A DNA stretch of 64,000 bases from Photobacterium sp. GJ3 (lineage in GTDB: Bacteria; Pseudomonadota; Gammaproteobacteria; Enterobacterales; Vibrionaceae): contig NZ_CP073579.1 of the NCBI RefSeq assembly GCF_018199995.1, positions 62,001-126,000 on the forward strand, given 5' to 3'. Below the pieces are notes generated by a model. That model worked only from the letters and a program-made list of their open reading frames with translations. It had not been told where the DNA came from and did no database searches. This document shows positions 43,995-53,403 of this stretch, piece by piece. Each line of letters begins with the position of its first letter. The first letter of the stretch is position 1. The position numbers and the translations under genes are program-made.

Positions 43995-44018
43995 ACAGCC
44001 AGCCCGGAGGCTGGCTGT
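43995..44018 (-). terminator. Terminator of the MsbA-like exporter gene
   Basis: ACAGCCAGCC and GGCTGGCTGT form a perfect 10-bp stem with a 4-nt loop, followed on the minus strand by TTTATTTC. It lies 20 bp past the exporter stop at 44038. Confidence 0.88.
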
Positions 44019-44037
44019 GATGTTTGGTCCTGGCTGA

Positions 44038-45906
44038 TTATTTTGCCATGACTTCTTCGTGCGGAGTCTCTTCCAGATCGCAGCCGATGAAGCCACCGGT
44101 CTGGTGCGCCCACAGGTGGGCGTAAATGCCATTCTGGCCAAGCAGTTCCTGATGACTGCCTTGTTCGACGATCTGGCCATTGTCGATCACGATCAAGCGG
44201 TCCATCGCGGCAATCGTGGACAGGCGGTGCGCAATCGCGATGACTGTTTTGCCTTCCATCAGCTGATACAGGCTTTCCTGAATCGCGGCTTCAACTTCAG
44301 AATCCAGTGCTGAAGTGGCTTCGTCCATGACCAGAATCGGCGCGTCTTTCAGCAGTACACGGGAAATTGCGATGCGCTGACGCTGACCCCCGGAAAGTTT
44401 CACCCCGCGTTCACCAACCTGAGCATCGTAACCTGCGTTGCCATGTGGGTCGGTCAGCGTTGCGATAAACTCATGTGCATGGGCCTGACGCGTTGCTGCC
44501 AGCAGTTCTTCCTCTGAAGCATCCGGTTTTCCGTACAGGATGTTTTCACGGATCGAACGGTGCAACAGCGAAGTGTCCTGCGTGATCATACCGATATTGC
44601 TGCGCAGAGAGTCCTGCGTGACATCGGCAATGTTCTGGCCGTCAATGCGAATGGCGCCAGACTCGAGATCATGGAAACGCAGCAGCAGGTTCACCAGCGT
44701 GGATTTACCCGCACCGGAACGACCCACCACACCGACTTTTTCACCCGGTTTGATGTGCAGATTGAGTTGCTCGATGACGCCTTTGTCTTTTTCGCCATAG
44801 TGGAAGCTGATGTTGTCAAACTCAATGCCACCCTGAAGTACATTCAGAGGTTCCGCGTTGGTTTTGTCTTCAATCGAGATTGGCTTCGACAGGGTCTTCA
44901 TCCCGTCAACAACCGTCCCCAGGTTCTCAAACAACGCGCCAATTTCCCACATGATCCATTTCGACATGCCCTGAACGCGCAACGCGATACTGATTGCAAC
45001 GGCAATGACACCGACCGTGACAGCGCTGTTCATCCACAAACCAATCGAGACCGTTGCGATCACAAACAGCAGCAGGTAGTTGATTGCATCAACGCTCAGA
45101 ATAAATTTCGTGGCCAGCCGCATCTGGCGGTACACCGTATCCAGAAAGCCTTGCATGCTCTCTTCAGCGTACTCAGTTTCACGGTTGGTGTGTGCAAAGA
45201 GCTTCACCGTGGTGATGTTGGTGTAGCTGTCGACAATCCGGCCCGTCATCATAGAGCGTGCATCTGCCTGCTCGGTCGCGATGGCTTTCATTTTCGGAAC
45301 GAAATAGAACTGGATGCCGATATAGGCCATCAGCCAGACCAAAATAGGCAGCATCAGAATAAAGTCGGCACTCCCCATCATGACAATCATGGCGGTGAAA
45401 TAAACACTGATATAAACCAATACATCGACCAGTTTCATCACGGTTTCACGAACAGCCAGTGACGTCTGCATGACTTTGGTGGCTAAACGACCAGCAAAGT
45501 CATCCTGATAGAAAGACACGCTCTGGCGCAGCAGGTAGCGGTGCGCCAGCCAGCGAATCGACATAGGATAATTCCCAAGCAGAGTCTGGTGCATAATCAT
45601 TGAATGCGTGAATGCCAGAAAAGGGATGACAACCACAATCAGCAGACCCATCATCCAGAGCTTGCCACTTTCTTCGGCAAGAAAGGTGTCTGGGGAATGC
45701 TGGGCCAGTAAATCAACTAACTGACCCATAAAGCCTAAAAGTGTGACTTCCACGATCGCTATACAGGCGCTCAGAACAGACATCGCCAGCAATGGCCAAC
45801 CGAAACCGCGTGTATAAAAGCGGCAAAACGCCAATAGGCTGCCTGGCGGCTGCTGTGGCGTCTCTTGCGGGAATGGCGCCGTGAGTTTCTCAAAAAATTT
45901 GAACAT
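44038..45906 (-). CDS. ABC exporter (MsbA/MdlB-like, fused permease-ATPase)
   Basis: A 622-residue half-transporter. Residues about 30-340 hold six spans (type IV exporter fold); the C-terminal ATPase has Walker A GRSGAGKST, signature LSGGQRQR, Walker B ILVMDEATSALDSE and the H-loop IAIAHRLST. It probably homodimerises to export a lipid, peptide or drug. The substrate is not evident. It is monocistronic, with a strong terminator, and diverges from fetA. Confidence 0.9.
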   Translation of the reverse strand: MFKFFEKLTAPFPQETPQQPPGSLLAFCRFYTRGFGWPLLAMSVLSACIAIVEVTLLGFMGQLVDLLAQHSPDTFLAEESGKLWMMGLLIVVVIPFLAFTHSMIMHQTLLGNYPMSIRWLAHRYLLRQSVSFYQDDFAGRLATKVMQTSLAVRETVMKLVDVLVYISVYFTAMIVMMGSADFILMLPILVWLMAYIGIQFYFVPKMKAIATEQADARSMMTGRIVDSYTNITTVKLFAHTNRETEYAEESMQGFLDTVYRQMRLATKFILSVDAINYLLLFVIATVSIGLWMNSAVTVGVIAVAISIALRVQGMSKWIMWEIGALFENLGTVVDGMKTLSKPISIEDKTNAEPLNVLQGGIEFDNISFHYGEKDKGVIEQLNLHIKPGEKVGVVGRSGAGKSTLVNLLLRFHDLESGAIRIDGQNIADVTQDSLRSNIGMITQDTSLLHRSIRENILYGKPDASEEELLAATRQAHAHEFIATLTDPHGNAGYDAQVGERGVKLSGGQRQRIAISRVLLKDAPILVMDEATSALDSEVEAAIQESLYQLMEGKTVIAIAHRLSTIAAMDRLIVIDNGQIVEQGSHQELLGQNGIYAHLWAHQTGGFIGCDLEETPHEEVMAK

Positions 45907-46107
45907 AAATTATTGATTCCATGTATACAGGTGGAGCAGGTGTAACTGATAGGAATAACCGTATGAAGGCAAAAGATTATCCGTCAGGCTCTCATGGTTT
46001 GTTCTTCGTGAGAGATATTTTTGTGACAGAATGAACCGAAATATTTTATCAGAATTTGATAATAATGATGCACCCATTTGATGAATGCAAAATGAATGGC
46101 ATAACAA

Positions 46108-46746
46108 ATGACACAGCAAGCAATGCAATTACAGATAGTATCTCTGCGATCCGGGATGGAGTCTCATCCTGAAAGTTGTCTGGATGTGAGTTTACAGGCC
46201 GGTGAACATCTGGTGCTGTCCGGGCGCTCTGGCGCCGGGAAATCAAGTGCCCTGAAAGTTCTGGCTGGATTAATACCACCGGAATCCGGACATTTTTCGT
46301 GGCAGGGGAGCCGGATAGAACCGGCGAACCTGATCTGGTGGCGGCAACAGTGCTGTTATTTACCTCAGGCGCCTGTCATGGGCGCTGAATCCTTAGGGGA
46401 AGCGCTGCGATTGCCCTGGCGGCTCCGGGCTGCGAATGGCAGTGTGCCGAAAGAGGAGACCTGCCTGGAAATGCTTGCTGTGCTGGATCTGCCGCATGAT
46501 CTGAACAAACAGGTCTCCGAACTTTCCGGTGGAGAACAACAGCGGGTCGCGATTGCACGGGCTTTGCTGATGTCCCGCCCAATCTGGCTGATGGATGAAC
46601 CGACCTCGGCACTGGATCACAGGAGTCGTGAAAAGGTGATGGCAGCGTTGCATCGTCAGCAGATGACCTGTGTTTCGGTGTCGCATGATGCGGCCTGGAT
46701 TGAGAGGGCTGACCAACACAGAGAAATGGGGAAGCACCATGAATAG
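46108..46746 (+). CDS. fetA: FetA-like ABC ATPase
   Basis: A 212-residue ATPase: Walker A GRSGAGKSS, signature ELSGGEQQR, Walker B IWLMDEPTSALDH, H-loop SVSHD. Short length and pairing with a YbbM/FetB permease identify FetA (YbbL), which in E. coli is linked to iron homeostasis and peroxide resistance. It overlaps fetB by 8 bp. The ATG at 46108 has no strong ribosome site. Confidence 0.85.
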   Translation: MTQQAMQLQIVSLRSGMESHPESCLDVSLQAGEHLVLSGRSGAGKSSALKVLAGLIPPESGHFSWQGSRIEPANLIWWRQQCCYLPQAPVMGAESLGEALRLPWRLRAANGSVPKEETCLEMLAVLDLPHDLNKQVSELSGGEQQRVAIARALLMSRPIWLMDEPTSALDHRSREKVMAALHRQQMTCVSVSHDAAWIERADQHREMGKHHE

Positions 46747-47509
46747 CGCTGTGGCGATCACTCATCTGGCGCTTGCCGGGTTTTATTTGTTGCTGCTGGT
46801 GCCGCTCGGCTTGTTCTCCCGGTGGCAACTGGGGCTGACGCAATCTGCTGTTGTGTCTGTGCTCCGGATGACCCTGCAACTGGCTGTGGTGGGTGTTTAT
46901 CTGCAGGTGTTGTTCAGTTTTGAGCATCTCGGTTTCAACCTTCTCTGGCTGAGTCTCATGGTGCTGGTGGCCAGTTTGAGTATCTGTAAACGGGCAGGGT
47001 TGCCTTTGGGCAGCGCGACTCTGGCCGTGAGCACCGGGCTGGTGGCCAGCCTGATTGTGGTGTTGCCAGCCATGCTGATGGGGCTGATTCAGGCTGACCC
47101 CTGGTGGCAGGCGCAATATCTGATCCCTGTCGCCGGGATGATTCTGGGGAACGCTCTGACCGCCAATGTGCTGGCGCTTGAGCGTTGGTACACCAGCCTG
47201 AAAGAAAAAAATAATGAATATCAATTTTATCTGGCGCTGGGTGCACCCTATCCGGTGCAGCCTTTTCAGCGGGAAGCGGTGCGTGCGGCTCTGACGCCCC
47301 AACTGGCCAGTATGAGTACGCTGGGCATTGTCGCATTGCCCGGGATGATGACTGGTCAGATTCTGGGTGGCACGGAACCGATGCTGGCTGTGAAATATCA
47401 GCTGGCGATTATGATTGCCATCCTGGTGGCCGTGACAATCAGTGCAGTGACCACCCTTGGGATGATGCGACGCTTTGCATTTGATCGGTACGGACGACTC
47501 AAACTCTGA
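46739..47509 (+). CDS. fetB: FetB-like ABC permease
   Basis: A 256-residue permease of the UPF0014/FetB (YbbM) family with about seven spans. Features are SVLRMTLQLAVVGVYLQVLF, PVAGMILGNALTANVLALER and TLGIVALPGMMTGQILGG. It would form an exporter with FetA. ATG at 46739 has GGGGAAG upstream and overlaps the end of fetA, so they are coupled. Its end overlaps the convergent LysR gene by 11 bp. Confidence 0.88.
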   Translation: MNSAVAITHLALAGFYLLLLVPLGLFSRWQLGLTQSAVVSVLRMTLQLAVVGVYLQVLFSFEHLGFNLLWLSLMVLVASLSICKRAGLPLGSATLAVSTGLVASLIVVLPAMLMGLIQADPWWQAQYLIPVAGMILGNALTANVLALERWYTSLKEKNNEYQFYLALGAPYPVQPFQREAVRAALTPQLASMSTLGIVALPGMMTGQILGGTEPMLAVKYQLAIMIAILVAVTISAVTTLGMMRRFAFDRYGRLKL

Positions 47510-48407
47510 CTTGCGCGAGTTGCTCTTCCAACCAACGGATAAAGCAGTCAATTGCGGCTGAATGCCGGTGACAGATCAGATAGTACCCGGCATTGGCCGG
47601 TAAAGGAGCAAAAGGCGAGATCAGTTTGCCTTTGTGAACATCTTCACCAATCAGCGCCTGACGGGCCATCGCCACGCCCAGTCCGGCTTCGGCTGCAGCC
47701 ATGGCCATGTCGGTCCGGTTAAAAAAATGTCCGCGGCGGCTGTCGGCATCAATCCCCATGACATCAAACCAATAGCGCCATTCCGTATCGCGTTCTGCAC
47801 TGCGCCAGGGCATGGCATCATGCAGCAGCGTGGCTTGTTGCCAGCTTTTGGGATCCTGCCAGTCGAACCGAGCCTGATAATCCGGGCTCATGACCGGCAG
47901 TAAGGATTCCGCCATGAGTAAACGGGTCTGACGATTGAGCTGGATATCGTCAGAGCGGCGGTAATCGATCACCAGATCACAATCCGTATCCTCGCTGTCG
48001 ACCAGCGCGCCATCCGCAAAGGTTTGTACATTGATGTCCGGATATTGGGTATAAAAATGGTGCAGTCTGGGCACCAGCCATTTAAAGGCAAAGGAAGGTG
48101 TCAGCTTCAGCCGGATTTCACCTTCAGCTTGCCGTCCCGGTTGCAGCGCACGGATGACTTCAGCAATCTCTGACAGGCTGCGCCCGACGACCTGGTGCAG
48201 GCGACGACCTGATTCTGTCAGCGTGATACCGCGGGCATGACGCTGAAACAGTTCGAATCCGAGCTGCTGCTCCAGTAAGCGGATTTGCTGGCTGACAGCT
48301 CCCGTCGTGACATGCAGGGTACTTGCAGCCTGGGTAAAACTCTGTGTTTTGGCGGCGACATCAAAAGTAGCCAGTGCAGCCAGAATATTTCCTTTCAAAG
48401 CAGACAT
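47499..48407 (-). CDS. LysR-family regulator divergent from dadA
   Basis: A 302-residue GcvA-like LysR regulator: HTH SFTQAASTLHVTTGAVSQQI, then QLGFELFQRHARGITLTESG, and a substrate domain. The ATG at 48407 follows an AGAAGAA stretch and gives the usual length. It is divergent from dadA with a 21-bp palindrome between the genes, so it probably controls D-amino-acid catabolism (inference). It converges on fetB with an 11-bp overlap. Confidence 0.88.
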   Translation of the reverse strand: MSALKGNILAALATFDVAAKTQSFTQAASTLHVTTGAVSQQIRLLEQQLGFELFQRHARGITLTESGRRLHQVVGRSLSEIAEVIRALQPGRQAEGEIRLKLTPSFAFKWLVPRLHHFYTQYPDINVQTFADGALVDSEDTDCDLVIDYRRSDDIQLNRQTRLLMAESLLPVMSPDYQARFDWQDPKSWQQATLLHDAMPWRSAERDTEWRYWFDVMGIDADSRRGHFFNRTDMAMAAAEAGLGVAMARQALIGEDVHKGKLISPFAPLPANAGYYLICHRHSAAIDCFIRWLEEQLAQVRV

Positions 48408-48537
48408 TTCTTCTCTCAGTCCATCGCGCTGGCAGTGCCTGTCAGCTAGGCTTGTTGCAAAGACCGTCTCTCTTAGCACGGATCGCAGACACCACAGCGC
48501 TGGTCTGGTGTTTCCTTGCTTAATGAGTTCAGATCGA

Positions 48538-48558
48538 GCTTATAGCACAGCTATAGGC
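48538..48558. promoter_or_regulatory. Palindrome between LysR gene and dadA
   Basis: GCTTATAGC, ACA, GCTATAGGC: the inner TATAGC-ACA-GCTATA is perfect. It lies in the 248-bp divergent gap, where a LysR-type activator would bind. A candidate operator for dadA and autoregulation. Confidence 0.5.
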
Positions 48559-48655
48559 TGCCAGTAATATTTATCGATTGTTAACCCGATGTAAATGCCT
48601 CAATCTGCAATTTCGTATCTGTACCTGTTCAATTCAGACAAAGAGAGTGTGTGAG

Positions 48656-49917
48656 ATGGAAGTGATTGTTTTGGGAAGCGGTGTGGTCGGACTGACTTCG
48701 GCCTGGTATCTGGCACAACAAGGACATCAGGTAACAGTGATTGATCGTCAGTCCCGCAGTGCGGAAGAAACCAGCTTCGCCAATGCCGGTCAGATTTCCT
48801 ATGGCTACTCTTCGCCCTGGGCTGCACCGGGGATTCCGGTCAAAGCGATGAAATGGCTGGTCCAGAAGCATGCGCCGCTGAAAATCAAACCTTCTCTGTC
48901 ACCTGATTTGTACAGCTGGATGGGCAAAATGCTGGCCAACTGTAACGATGAAAGCTATCAGCGGAATAAGTCCCGGATGCTGCGGGTTGCCAACTACAGC
49001 CGGGCATCTCTCATTGAATTGCGTCAGCAACATAACCTGCACTATGAAGGTCGTCAGCAAGGCACATTGCAGTTGCTGCGAACACAGGCCCAGCTGGATG
49101 CCGTCGGGAAAGATATACAGGTTCTGAAAGAAAGCGGAATTCAGTATGAATTACTGGACGTCAATGGCTGTATTCAGGCTGAACCAGCCCTGGTGAAAGT
49201 GCGGGAAAAAATCGCAGGTGGCCTGCGTTTACCGAATGATGAAACCGGAGATTGTTATAAGTTCTGTCAGCAATTGGCGGCACTGGCGGAGCAGGCGGGT
49301 GTCACATTCGAGTTCAATACCCAAGTGAAGTCCTTACGTCAGGACAATCAGCGGATTGTCGCCGTTGAAACAGACCGGGGTGAATTCAAAGCCGATGCCT
49401 ACGTGGTTGCCATGGGCAGTTACTCGACAGCGATGCTGGCGACTTTGGGGATGCAGTTACCTGTGTATCCGGTGAAGGGCTATTCGCTGACAATGCCGCT
49501 GAAAAACAGTGACGGTGCGCCGGTATCGACCGTGATTGATGAAACGTATAAGGTCGCGATGACGCGTTTCGACAATCGTATCCGGGTTGCGGGCACGGCT
49601 GAACTGGCGGGTTTTAACCTGCATCTGTCGGAGCAGCGGAAAGAAACCATTGCCATGGTGGTCGGTGATCTGTTTCCGGAAGGGGGGACCTCAATCAGGC
49701 GGAATACTGGACCGGCCTGCGTCCGATGACACCAGACGGCACACCGGTGATTGGTCAAACACCGTTTGAGAATCTGTATACCAATACAGGTCACGGGACA
49801 CTGGGTTGGACCATGGCCTGCGGTTCTGGCCGACTGCTGGCGGATATCGTCAGTGGCCGCGACACCGACATCGATACCGATGGTCTCTCGATCCAGCGTT
49901 ATCTGCACTCTGCCTAA
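48656..49917 (+). pseudogene. dadA: dadA (D-amino acid dehydrogenase), frameshifted in a G run
   Basis: Residues from ATG 48656 (MEVIVLGSGVVGLTSAWYLA) follow DadA, a membrane-associated FAD enzyme that deaminates D-alanine and other D-amino acids. The frame is lost at six Gs (49682-49687) after PE: it continues GGTSIRRN to a stop at 49729. The next frame reads [18 protein letters not shown] and [20 protein letters not shown] to a stop at 49917, exactly the DadA C-terminus. One extra G would restore a 420-residue protein. No other damage is seen, so this may be an assembly indel, phase variation or a recent lesion. Confidence 0.85.
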
Positions 49918-50266
49918 CCGATTGAATCTGGCCTGATTGCCAAAGTGCAACCGGGCCAGCTTAGACGACTTCTCATTCTCTCCTGCAGAACCTCTGCCAA
50001 TTCCCAGAAAGAATACTTTCTTATCAATCTCCTGAATGATGACCAAAACCATGGATATGAGACAGGTTGTAGTATATCTTTGGCCGCGTTTTATTGCATG
50101 AAACGGGCAACTTGAAGCGTGAAGGATTAACAATTCAAGGAGAAACGCCGCACTCAGTGATGAGTGGTGCCATACAGGGTGCACGGAACGCCATGATGCG
50201 ACACTCATCATCAATCAAGTAATCAAGTGCCGGATAGAAGAATCATTAATGAGGAAGTACAGATTC
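49918..50266. other. Intergenic region after dadA
   Basis: About 350 bp without a credible ORF. A two-part hairpin (CTGGCC/GGCCAG outer, TTGC/GCAA inner) at 49928-49959 may terminate dadA. A small perfect stem, CACTCA-GTGA-TGAGTG, lies near 50151-50166. The DUF2799 promoter should lie in the right half. Confidence 0.4.
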
Positions 50267-50986
50267 ATGAACCATCGTTATCTGAAGCCTGCCACTATGG
50301 CAATTCTGCTGACCCTGACGGGGTGTTCGTCAATCAGTGAGGAAGATTGCAGGCTGGGAGATTGGTATCAGATCGGTCTGGCTGACGGTCAGAACGGGAA
50401 AAAAAGCTATGCCGCTATTTACAGCGAAGAGTGCGCGGAATATGGCGTCAAAGTGGATCTGAAAACTTATCAGGACGGTCGTCGTACCGGGCTGGAATCC
50501 TACTGTACCTATGAAAATGGCACCATGGTTGGTGAGGCCATGAAGGCGTATGAGAATGTTTGCCCGGCAGACTTGTCTCAGGAATTTTTGACCGGATACC
50601 GGCCTTATTACAACCTTGCGAAAGCCAAGTCTCATGCCAGTGGTATTGAAGGCACGATCCACAGCTATAAAGAAAAGCTGAAAGATGACAAGCTCTCGAG
50701 CGATGACCGGAAAATGTTCAGCGCAGAACTGAAATCGGCTAAATCGAACTTTGAGCGGGCCGAGTTTGAAGTGAACCGCTATGAGTATGAACTGGCGGTC
50801 CATAAAATTGACCGTGAAATCGGCCAGATCAACCAGCAACTGGCGTCAGAGCATGTCAGCAGCGCACAGCGTTCCATGCTGAATGAGCGGCTGGTCAAAC
50901 TGAATAACAACCGGAAATTCTACGAAACCTTATCGACAACTGAAAATACTTTCCAGAATATCAAAAACATTGTGGACTTGTTCTGA
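50267..50986 (+). CDS. DUF2799 family lipoprotein
   Basis: A 239-residue lipoprotein: LKPATMAILLTLTGC gives a lipobox. The mature region has the DUF2799 pattern DCRLGDWYQIGLADGQNGK and ECAEYGVKVDLKTYQDGR...GLESYC, with conserved Gly-Tyr-rich repeats. A helical, charged C-terminal half (about 120-239) is likely a coiled coil. The ATG at 50267 follows AGGAAG, and ATG 50249 is the alternative. Function unknown. Confidence 0.8.
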   Translation: MNHRYLKPATMAILLTLTGCSSISEEDCRLGDWYQIGLADGQNGKKSYAAIYSEECAEYGVKVDLKTYQDGRRTGLESYCTYENGTMVGEAMKAYENVCPADLSQEFLTGYRPYYNLAKAKSHASGIEGTIHSYKEKLKDDKLSSDDRKMFSAELKSAKSNFERAEFEVNRYEYELAVHKIDREIGQINQQLASEHVSSAQRSMLNERLVKLNNNRKFYETLSTTENTFQNIKNIVDLF

Positions 50987-51082
50987 GCACAGTCTTTCCG
51001 GTGGTTCCTTGCATGAAGCAGGGAGCCACTGGATGAAACCTGACGCCCCCGAATACATCCCAACCAGGAAGCAAGACATCTC

Positions 51083-51547
51083 ATGGAAATCAGAGCCGCT
51101 ACATTGTCGGATGTCGTCGCATTACAGACATTATTTCACGCCTACCGCCAGCTCTCTGCGGGCAGCAGCCCCCATGAAACGGAAGCTGATGCTGGCCGTT
51201 GGATTGAAACCCGGCTGAAACGAGACGAAGCTGTTTTCTTGATTGCTGCCGAAGGTCATCAACTGCTTGGTTTTGCAACCTTATATCCGGGATTCAGTTC
51301 TATTTCCCTCCAGCAGTTTTGGACGCTCAATGATCTGTATGTGGTGGACCAAGCGCGCGGACAGGGTGTTGGCACGGCATTACTGGCCACTGTGGAAGCG
51401 CATGCCACCGCCACACAAGCAAAAGGTATTGCACTGGAAACGTCTGTGGAGAACCTCTCGGCGCAACGTTTATACGAATCCCTTGGCTATCAGAAAAACA
51501 CACATTATCAGCCGTATTTTAAGAAGATTGGCGTGAGCCGAGGATGA
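51083..51547 (+). CDS. GNAT family N-acetyltransferase
   Basis: A 154-residue GNAT protein. DLYVVDQARGQGVGTALLAT holds the acetyl-CoA loop (RGQGVG), and NLSAQRLYESLGYQKNTHYQ is motif B. The target is unknown. It precedes the nitrilase-family gene by 23 bp on the same strand and may share its transcript. Confidence 0.87.
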   Translation: MEIRAATLSDVVALQTLFHAYRQLSAGSSPHETEADAGRWIETRLKRDEAVFLIAAEGHQLLGFATLYPGFSSISLQQFWTLNDLYVVDQARGQGVGTALLATVEAHATATQAKGIALETSVENLSAQRLYESLGYQKNTHYQPYFKKIGVSRG

Positions 51548-51570
51548 TTTGACGCGTACGAGGAGAGCGG

Positions 51571-52314
51571 ATGAAACTTGGGGTGATTCAAATGCCGATG
51601 GCCTGGACCACGGCGGAAAACTGTCAGGCCATTTGTGGGTACATTCATCAATATTCAACTCTGGATGCGCTGATCTTTCCTGAGCTTAGTCTCAGCGGAT
51701 TTCACCGTGACATCCGGTCACAATGCGCTTCCTCTTTGATCAAACCTGCACTCCAGGAGGTTGCTGATGCTTGCCGCTCCGCAGGCGTCATGGCGTTTAT
51801 TGGCGCACCAATCTTCGAGCATTCATCAGGCTACAACAGTTATCTGGCGATTTCGGCTCAAGGAGAAGTGCTCATTCAATGGGATAAAGTTGGGCTCACG
51901 CCGAGTGAAGCCAGCTTTTTCTCGGCAGGAACTGATCGCTCCCCCCTTGCTTATCAGGATCAATACATCGGGGCTTTTCTTTGTCGGGAAGCCGAAGATG
52001 TCAGTTGGTTTGTTCAGCAATCTCAAGGGGTTAACTTCCATTTCGTTTTATGGCCTGCGTATATTGGCTCTCAGGATAATGACGTAAACCACCGCTATTT
52101 TCAGGGGGCTGTTTCTATCGCGCAGCAACTCAAAACCTGGGTGATTCAATGTAACTGGCCGGAGTCACTGAATGATCCATCCATTACAGGGCTGGGTGGC
52201 AGTAAAGTCATCGCACCCGATGGTCGCCTTATTCTTCAAATGCCTGTCGATGAGGCCGCAGTCGCGATATTGGATTGCAAGACGGAACGGGTACAGATCA
52301 TCAGCACTCAATGA
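51571..52314 (+). CDS. Carbon-nitrogen hydrolase (nitrilase) family protein
   Basis: A 247-residue nitrilase-superfamily protein. The catalytic Glu is in FPELSLSG, the Lys in WDKVGL, and the Cys is probably that of FLCREAED, although the context differs from the usual CYDxxFPE. It hydrolyses a carbon-nitrogen bond (amide or nitrile); the substrate is unknown. AGGAGAG precedes the ATG. Its stop overlaps (ATGA) a short interrupted ORF. Confidence 0.8.
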   Translation: MKLGVIQMPMAWTTAENCQAICGYIHQYSTLDALIFPELSLSGFHRDIRSQCASSLIKPALQEVADACRSAGVMAFIGAPIFEHSSGYNSYLAISAQGEVLIQWDKVGLTPSEASFFSAGTDRSPLAYQDQYIGAFLCREAEDVSWFVQQSQGVNFHFVLWPAYIGSQDNDVNHRYFQGAVSIAQQLKTWVIQCNWPESLNDPSITGLGGSKVIAPDGRLILQMPVDEAAVAILDCKTERVQIISTQ

Positions 52315-52469
52315 AATACATCAAGTGGGATGATCAACGTTTCCTGTAACGACAGGTCGGAGAATTTTCTCGCTCCAATGCGAAGGTTGAGGAACTCTAC
52401 GCGCAAGGGCTGCGATGGGAGAGTGATGACGTGCAGCAGGTGATTCGGCAGTATCTTTCCGCGAAATGA
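52311..52469 (+). pseudogene. 52-codon ORF coupled to the nitrilase gene, with an in-frame TAA
   Basis: The ATG at 52311 overlaps the nitrilase stop (ATGA). It reads MKYIKWDDQRFL, then TAA at codon 13, then in the same frame RQVGEFSRSNAKVEELYAQG, LRWESDDVQQVI and RQYLSAK to a stop at 52467. The second part has regular charged-helix composition, unlike random sequence. A single C-to-T change (CAA to TAA) would explain the interruption. I do not recognise the family. It is too short for a confident call. Confidence 0.5.
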
Positions 52470-52495
52470 TGGACATGAACCACGGTTCGAAAGAA

Positions 52496-52516
52496 GGCCA
52501 GAGTGATGCTCTGGCC
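52496..52516. terminator. Hairpin between the interrupted ORF and the DUF7282-like gene
   Basis: GGCCAGAG and CTCTGGCC form a perfect 8-bp stem with a 5-nt loop. The minus strand continues TTCTTTCG and the plus strand TGATGAATCTTTTC. It lies between convergent ends and may act both ways. Confidence 0.65.
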
Positions 52517-52544
52517 TGATGAATCTTTTCTGAACATGAGCACG

Positions 52545-52960
52545 TTATTGAACGGTGATGACGTCCATGATCAGCTTGCCGTCTTCACGGATAGGACCAT
52601 CTTCTTTGGCGCCCAGTGTGTACTCAAAAACACCGGTCTTCATTCCGCCCCTTCGCCATGGAGCATGAGCATCAGCATGTCCCCGGAATTCACAGGTTCC
52701 ATTAAAATCGCGGTAACGTCCTGGTTCGCGCCTTTCTTGACCGGGGAATATCCAACGACCGGACCGGGTTTCATGTTTTTGTCGGTTCGGTGTACCACTA
52801 ACCAGCCATTCGCATCGGATTCGATCATCTCGGCGGAGACGGTTCCCCCCGAAACATCCTGGTCGCTACCTTTGACACTGTTTGCTGCATGAGCAAAGCT
52901 TGCAGCGCCGAAAGCTGTGATGATTAAACTTGCCGCGAGTGATGTTTTTAATAAATTCAT
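52545..52960 (-). pseudogene. DUF7282-like secreted protein, frameshifted in a G run
   Basis: From ATG 52960 (AGGAAG upstream) a signal peptide, MNLLKTSLAASLIITAFGAA, leads a mature part with DANGWLVVHRTDKNMKPGPV, typical of DUF7282-type periplasmic proteins. The frame stops at 52640 just after GDMLMLMLHGEGAE. A second frame continues MKTGVFEYTLGAKEDG and KLIMDVITVQ to a stop at 52545. The joint is a run of four Gs (52648-52651); one extra G gives HGEGGGMKTGVFEY and an intact protein of about 138 residues. Confidence 0.8.
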
Positions 52961-53403
52961 TGATTCTTCCTATGGGTTAAAATTCATCAAAATGGCAGCT
53001 AGCTGATGTTCTGTTCACAGCGTGAGTATGGTTCAACATTTGGTGTTGATCACAAATATCCTTCCGAAACAAGGAAAAACAAGTGTAACAAGGTGTGAGT
53101 GCTTTGTTTGATCGCGTGGCATTCTGAACAATCTGAAGATGAGAACAGTTGGAAGTCTATTGATGAGAAGACGGCGTCCCACATTACCGCTGGCGGAATT
53201 ACATGCCGAATGAATGGGTTTACCCGTTCGAAAGTAGTCGTTAAGATAGCGCCGCACAGATTTTGAAAAGCAGACTTCATGAAACTGATCCCTTGGCTTA
53301 AACAACCCCGAATTCACTGACGCCTCCGGCCGTCAATCAACAAGGTCCCGCAGTGGAAATTTCCCCTGTGGGTGAAATTATTGAATGTGAAAACAGGTTG
53401 AAA
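52961..53403. other. Intergenic region upstream of the CatB-like gene
   Basis: About 440 bp. A 94-codon minus-strand frame (53033-53317) has irregular composition and no family pattern, so I do not call it. The region should hold divergent promoters for the DUF7282-like and CatB-like genes. No clear operator is seen. Confidence 0.4.

Noticed and set aside
44560..45462. 300-codon plus-strand ORF opposite the ABC exporter
   Set aside because: Antisense shadow rich in His/Asn/Gln; the exporter is unambiguous.
46376..47551. 391-codon minus-strand ORF opposite fetA-fetB
   Set aside because: Gln/His/Pro-rich translation typical of the antisense of a real gene; fetA and fetB are clearly coding on the other strand.
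53033..53317. 94-codon minus-strand ORF in the gap before the CatB-like gene
   Set aside because: Composition is irregular and basic, with no recognisable motif or ribosome site.
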